From Eubacterium sp. (lineage in GTDB: Bacteria; Bacillota_A; Clostridia; Lachnospirales; Lachnospiraceae), in NCBI GenBank assembly GCA_023663915.1, contig JAMPGN010000213.1, positions 1 to 7,170 of the forward strand: 7,170 nt of DNA. The letters run 5' to 3'. The notes under the pieces were generated by a model. That model worked only from the letters and a program-made list of their open reading frames with translations, ran no database searches and had not been told where the DNA came from. The position numbers and the translations under genes were made by a program. Every line of letters begins with the position of its first letter. Positions within the stretch are counted from its first letter, which is position 1. Positions 5,170 through 7,170 of the stretch are shown piece after piece.

Positions 5170-6435
5170 ATGAAGCAACGCACCTATCTCTGCATTGACC
5201 TAAAATCTTTCTATGCTTCCGTGGAGTGCGTCGCACGTGGACTTGACCCGATGACCACCAATCTGGTCGTAGCCGATCCCGAACGCACGGAGAAAACCAT
5301 CTGCCTTGCCATCACCCCCGCCATGAAAGCGTTAGGTGTCAAAAACCGCTGCCGCATTTTCGAGATCCCGAAGCATATCAAGTATCTGACCGCGCCGCCA
5401 CGCATGCAGAAATATATGGACACCGCCGCAGACATTTACGCCATCTATCTGAAATATATTTCCAAAGAGGATATCCATGTCTATTCCATCGACGAAGCCT
5501 TCATGGACGTGACTGACTATCTGGAACTGTACCGTCTTTCTGCCCGCGAGCTGGGACAGAAAATCATGGCGGACATCTATTCCGCTACCGGAATCCGCGC
5601 CACATGCGGCGTAGGGACGAATCTATATCTTGCCAAAATCGCGCTGGATATCACCGCCAAACACGCGGCTGATTTTATCGGAGAACTGGACGAGGAAAGT
5701 TACCGCCAAAGCCTGTGGAACCACAGACCACTTACCGATTTCTGGCGCGTCGGCGCAGGCAGCGCAAGACGACTGGAACCTTACGGCATCCGCACGATGC
5801 GGGATATTGCTGAAGCCGATGAAGATTTTCTCTACCGTCTCTTCGGCGTTGACGCGGAACTGCTCATCGACCATGCGTGGGGACGGGAATCTGTCACTAT
5901 GCCGGATATCAAAGCCTACAAATCCCACTCCAACTGCATCGGCAGCGGGCAGGTGCTTGGCTGTGACTATTCTTTTGACAAAGGTCTGCTGATCGTCAAA
6001 GAAATGATGGATCTGCTCTGCCTTGATCTGGTAGAAAAGAATCTGATCACCAAATCCGTCACGCTCCATGTGGGTTACTCCAATCGCTTGAATGTTCCGT
6101 CCGCCCATGGCACGACCACGTTGCCCGTAGAAACGAACTCCGATCTTTTGCTCATTCCCGCTGTCACCCAACTTTATGAGCGGATCGTAAATCGCAGCTA
6201 CGGAATCCACCGCGTCAACATCACCTGTAATCATGTCATGCCGGAAGAATACCATCAGTATCATTTTTTCGTGGACGGAGAAGAACTAGAACGCAGCCGC
6301 AAGATGCAGCAAGCCGTCTTAGCAATTAAGAACAAATTCGGCAAGGACGCTATTCTGAAAGGTATGAATCTTGAAGAAGGCGCAACGACGAGAGAACGAA
6401 ACCATCAGATTGGAGGACACAAAAGTGGCGAGTAA
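5170..6435 (+). CDS. Y-family translesion DNA polymerase, UvrX/UmuC-like
   Basis: This error-prone polymerase copies past damaged bases at stalled forks. The 421-residue protein has the palm/finger signature CIDLKSFYASVE at 8-19, with D10 as metal ligand and Y15 as probable steric gate against ribonucleotides. YSIDEAFMDVT at 105-115 supplies D108 and E109. A helix-hairpin-helix-like thumb region follows at about 188-215 (DFWRVGAGSARRL, YGIRTMRDIA), then a little-finger domain at about 250-360. The C-terminal KGMNLEEGATTRERNHQIGG is characteristic of the Firmicutes UvrX-like branch rather than DinB/Pol IV. Start ATG has AAAGGAG seven bases upstream. The LexA box and promoter are directly in front, and the gene overlaps the YolD-like gene by 11 bases. 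This organisation resembles B. subtilis polymerase-yolD-type pairs (yqjW/yqjX, uvrX/yolD). The ortholog name is left open. Confidence 0.95.
   Translation: MKQRTYLCIDLKSFYASVECVARGLDPMTTNLVVADPERTEKTICLAITPAMKALGVKNRCRIFEIPKHIKYLTAPPRMQKYMDTAADIYAIYLKYISKEDIHVYSIDEAFMDVTDYLELYRLSARELGQKIMADIYSATGIRATCGVGTNLYLAKIALDITAKHAADFIGELDEESYRQSLWNHRPLTDFWRVGAGSARRLEPYGIRTMRDIAEADEDFLYRLFGVDAELLIDHAWGRESVTMPDIKAYKSHSNCIGSGQVLGCDYSFDKGLLIVKEMMDLLCLDLVEKNLITKSVTLHVGYSNRLNVPSAHGTTTLPVETNSDLLLIPAVTQLYERIVNRSYGIHRVNITCNHVMPEEYHQYHFFVDGEELERSRKMQQAVLAIKNKFGKDAILKGMNLEEGATTRERNHQIGGHKSGE
6412..6416 (+). promoter_or_regulatory. Ribosome binding site for the GTG-started YolD-like gene
   Basis: GGAGG lies eight bases before GTG at 6425 and inside the last codons of the polymerase gene. 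It decides for the GTG over the in-frame upstream ATG at 6371, which has no comparable site and would overlap the polymerase frame by 65 bases. Confidence 0.8.
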
Positions 6436-6787
6436 ACCGAAACACAAAATGCCGATTGAAGAGCGCGCAAAACAGTTTATGCCTTTCGCCGCGCTGAAAG
6501 GACTGCCGGACGCGCTTGCCGCCAAGGAGAAGATCACGGTTCCCAAAATAGAACTGTCTGAGGAAATGGCGGAAGAATTAGACAGGCAGATGCATATGGT
6601 CCAGAAGGGAAAGATCATCAGCGTCGTCTATTTTCAAAAGGACGAGTACATCAAAATAACCGGCATGGTTGCTCGTATAGACGAAACCAGCCGGATACTG
6701 CAGATTGTCAATACAAAGATTGATTTTGATGATATCCTTGAGATAATGCTCATGTACGATAAAGAAGCGGAAACTAAAAACAAGTGA
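6425..6787 (+). CDS. YolD-like protein, accessory partner of the Y-family polymerase
   Basis: The 120-residue cytoplasmic protein starts with GTG at 6425 and shows the YolD-family core IEERAKQFMPFAALKG at residues 11-26. A helical, charged region follows at about 40-62, then a beta-rich half (KIISVVYFQKDEYIKITG, ARIDETSRILQI, then the IDFDDILEI segment near 99-107). YolD-like proteins are encoded next to UvrX-type polymerases and have been proposed as functional analogues of UmuD, but the mechanism is not firmly known. No serine-lysine protease domain of the UmuD type is visible. The start codon overlaps the polymerase end by 11 bases, so the two are probably translationally coupled, and both are governed by the LexA box at 5083. 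The family match is strong; the role is inferred from partnership. Confidence 0.88.
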   Translation: MASKPKHKMPIEERAKQFMPFAALKGLPDALAAKEKITVPKIELSEEMAEELDRQMHMVQKGKIISVVYFQKDEYIKITGMVARIDETSRILQIVNTKIDFDDILEIMLMYDKEAETKNK

Positions 6788-6834
6788 CAGACCGCTAGCA
6801 CCACACTATTCCAAACCAAAGACTAAAAGACAAG

Positions 6835-6874
6835 CATCGTGGGAAAATCAAAACTTTTGGATTTACCCACAATG
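6835..6874. repeat. Long imperfect palindrome between the repair cassette and the XRE gene
   Basis: The two arms, CATCGTGGGAAAATCAAAA and its near-complement on the other side (6855-6874), pair at all but two positions, with one bulged base and almost no loop. In minus-strand RNA one of the mismatches becomes a G-U pair and the sequence after it, CTTGTCTTTTAGTC, is T-rich. In plus-strand RNA no U-run follows, although an alternative outer pairing of 6835-6840 with 6878-6883 exists. It could be a terminator for transcription from the right, or a cruciform/mobile-element remnant. Its arms also account for similar-looking short peptides read on both strands. Confidence 0.5.
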
Positions 6875-6921
6875 CCGACGATGACAGAATCCTTCTAGAT
6901 ACATTTATCTTTATAACTTAT

Positions 6922-6950
6922 TTAATAAAATGCAAGAAATATGTTATATT
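6922..6950 (+). promoter_or_regulatory. Promoter candidate of the XRE gene, with overlapping dyad
   Basis: TTAATA (6922-6927) is 17 bases before TATATT (6945-6950), which is preceded by TGT, making an extended -10. The -10 lies in a dyad, AATAT-GTT-ATATT at 6938-6950, and also ATATG/CATAT at 6939-6955. This is a reasonable place for autoregulation by the XRE product, though AT-rich dyads arise easily by chance. Confidence 0.5.
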
Positions 6951-6995
6951 CATATCTGCTTAATCACATTATAAGCAACGAAAGGTAGCGAAGCG

Positions 6996-7170
6996 ATGAC
7001 AAGTAAAAATAAATACCGATTTGAAAGTAAAATTCATGTATATAGGGCTACAAAAAGAATGACCCAGCAAGAACTTGCCGATTTAGTAGGGGTATCACGG
7101 CAAACCATTATGCAACTTGAAAGAAACCGATATAATCCATCTATGCTATTGGCTTATAGTATTGCAAAAG
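6996..7170 (+). CDS. XRE-family helix-turn-helix repressor, N-terminal part (cut by window edge)
   Basis: An open frame begins at ATG 6996 and runs off the window after 58 codons. The helix-turn-helix is clear: [20 protein letters not shown] at 21-40 gives helices 2 and 3, and [18 protein letters not shown] at 41-58 the following helix. This is the Cro/CI-like, Xre DNA-binding fold. The first residues ([17 protein letters not shown]) replace the usual xxLKxLRxxxG helix with a related one. AAAGG at 6981-6985 is ten bases from the ATG. The AT-rich codons and flanks contrast with the repair cassette, so it may belong to a different, possibly transferred block. Small XRE genes of this type often sit beside membrane proteins or toxin genes; the neighbour lies outside the window. 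Confidence 0.88.
   Translation, partial: MTSKNKYRFESKIHVYRATKRMTQQELADLVGVSRQTIMQLERNRYNPSMLLAYSIAK

Noticed and set aside
5623..6264. A 213-codon minus-strand frame opposite the polymerase gene.
   Set aside because: It is a mirror of the strongly recognisable polymerase frame, with no ribosome binding site or family motif.
1..7170. CRISPR array, tRNA, rRNA, insertion sequence or riboswitch.
   Set aside because: I saw no regularly spaced repeats, no cloverleaf or conserved RNA core, no transposase and no terminal repeats with target duplications.

Overview
The window looks like chromosomal DNA from an obligately anaerobic Clostridia species, most likely Lachnospiraceae-like. This rests on a rubrerythrin, a ferredoxin-type DUF362 protein, strong AGGAG-type ribosome binding sites, intermediate GC in the genes with AT-rich spacers, a Firmicutes LexA-type box and a YolD-type partner of a Y-family polymerase. 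The species assignment is inference from protein style; no search was run.

Layout. Positions 1-61 (minus strand) hold the first 20 codons of a gene leaving the window, resembling the start of a nitroreductase-family protein. Positions 62-389 have no intact gene: they hold that gene's ribosome binding site and leader, a 30-codon cysteine-containing open remnant, and a terminator-like hairpin at 271-312 whose G-U pairs work only in minus-strand RNA. Positions 390-4846 form a minus-strand block; in transcription order it is a DUF362/double 4Fe-4S protein (4846-3728), an aminopeptidase P family enzyme (3659-1800), a beta-carbonic anhydrase (1583-1020) and a rubrerythrin (944-390). The first two probably share a promoter near 4980-5008. 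The last two probably share promoter signals in 1660-1770, where a PerR-box-like sequence overlaps a TATAAT.

The spacer 4847-5169 is a divergent regulatory region. It carries a possible 24-codon leader ORF for the iron-sulfur gene and, on the plus strand, a promoter with a near-consensus LexA box. That promoter drives a Y-family polymerase of the UvrX/UmuC type (5170-6435), whose end overlaps a GTG-started YolD-like gene (6425-6787). Together they form an SOS-type translesion cassette.

Positions 6788-6995 hold an imperfect palindrome and an AT-rich promoter. The start of an XRE-type repressor (6996 onward) runs off the right edge. Functionally the window combines redox/oxidative-stress enzymes, central housekeeping enzymes and an inducible mutagenic repair unit. 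I see no CRISPR array, tRNA, rRNA, insertion sequence or complete new defence system. The least explained parts are the palindrome at 6835-6874, the AT-rich insert inside the peptidase, the CA leader inverted repeat and the small ORFs.
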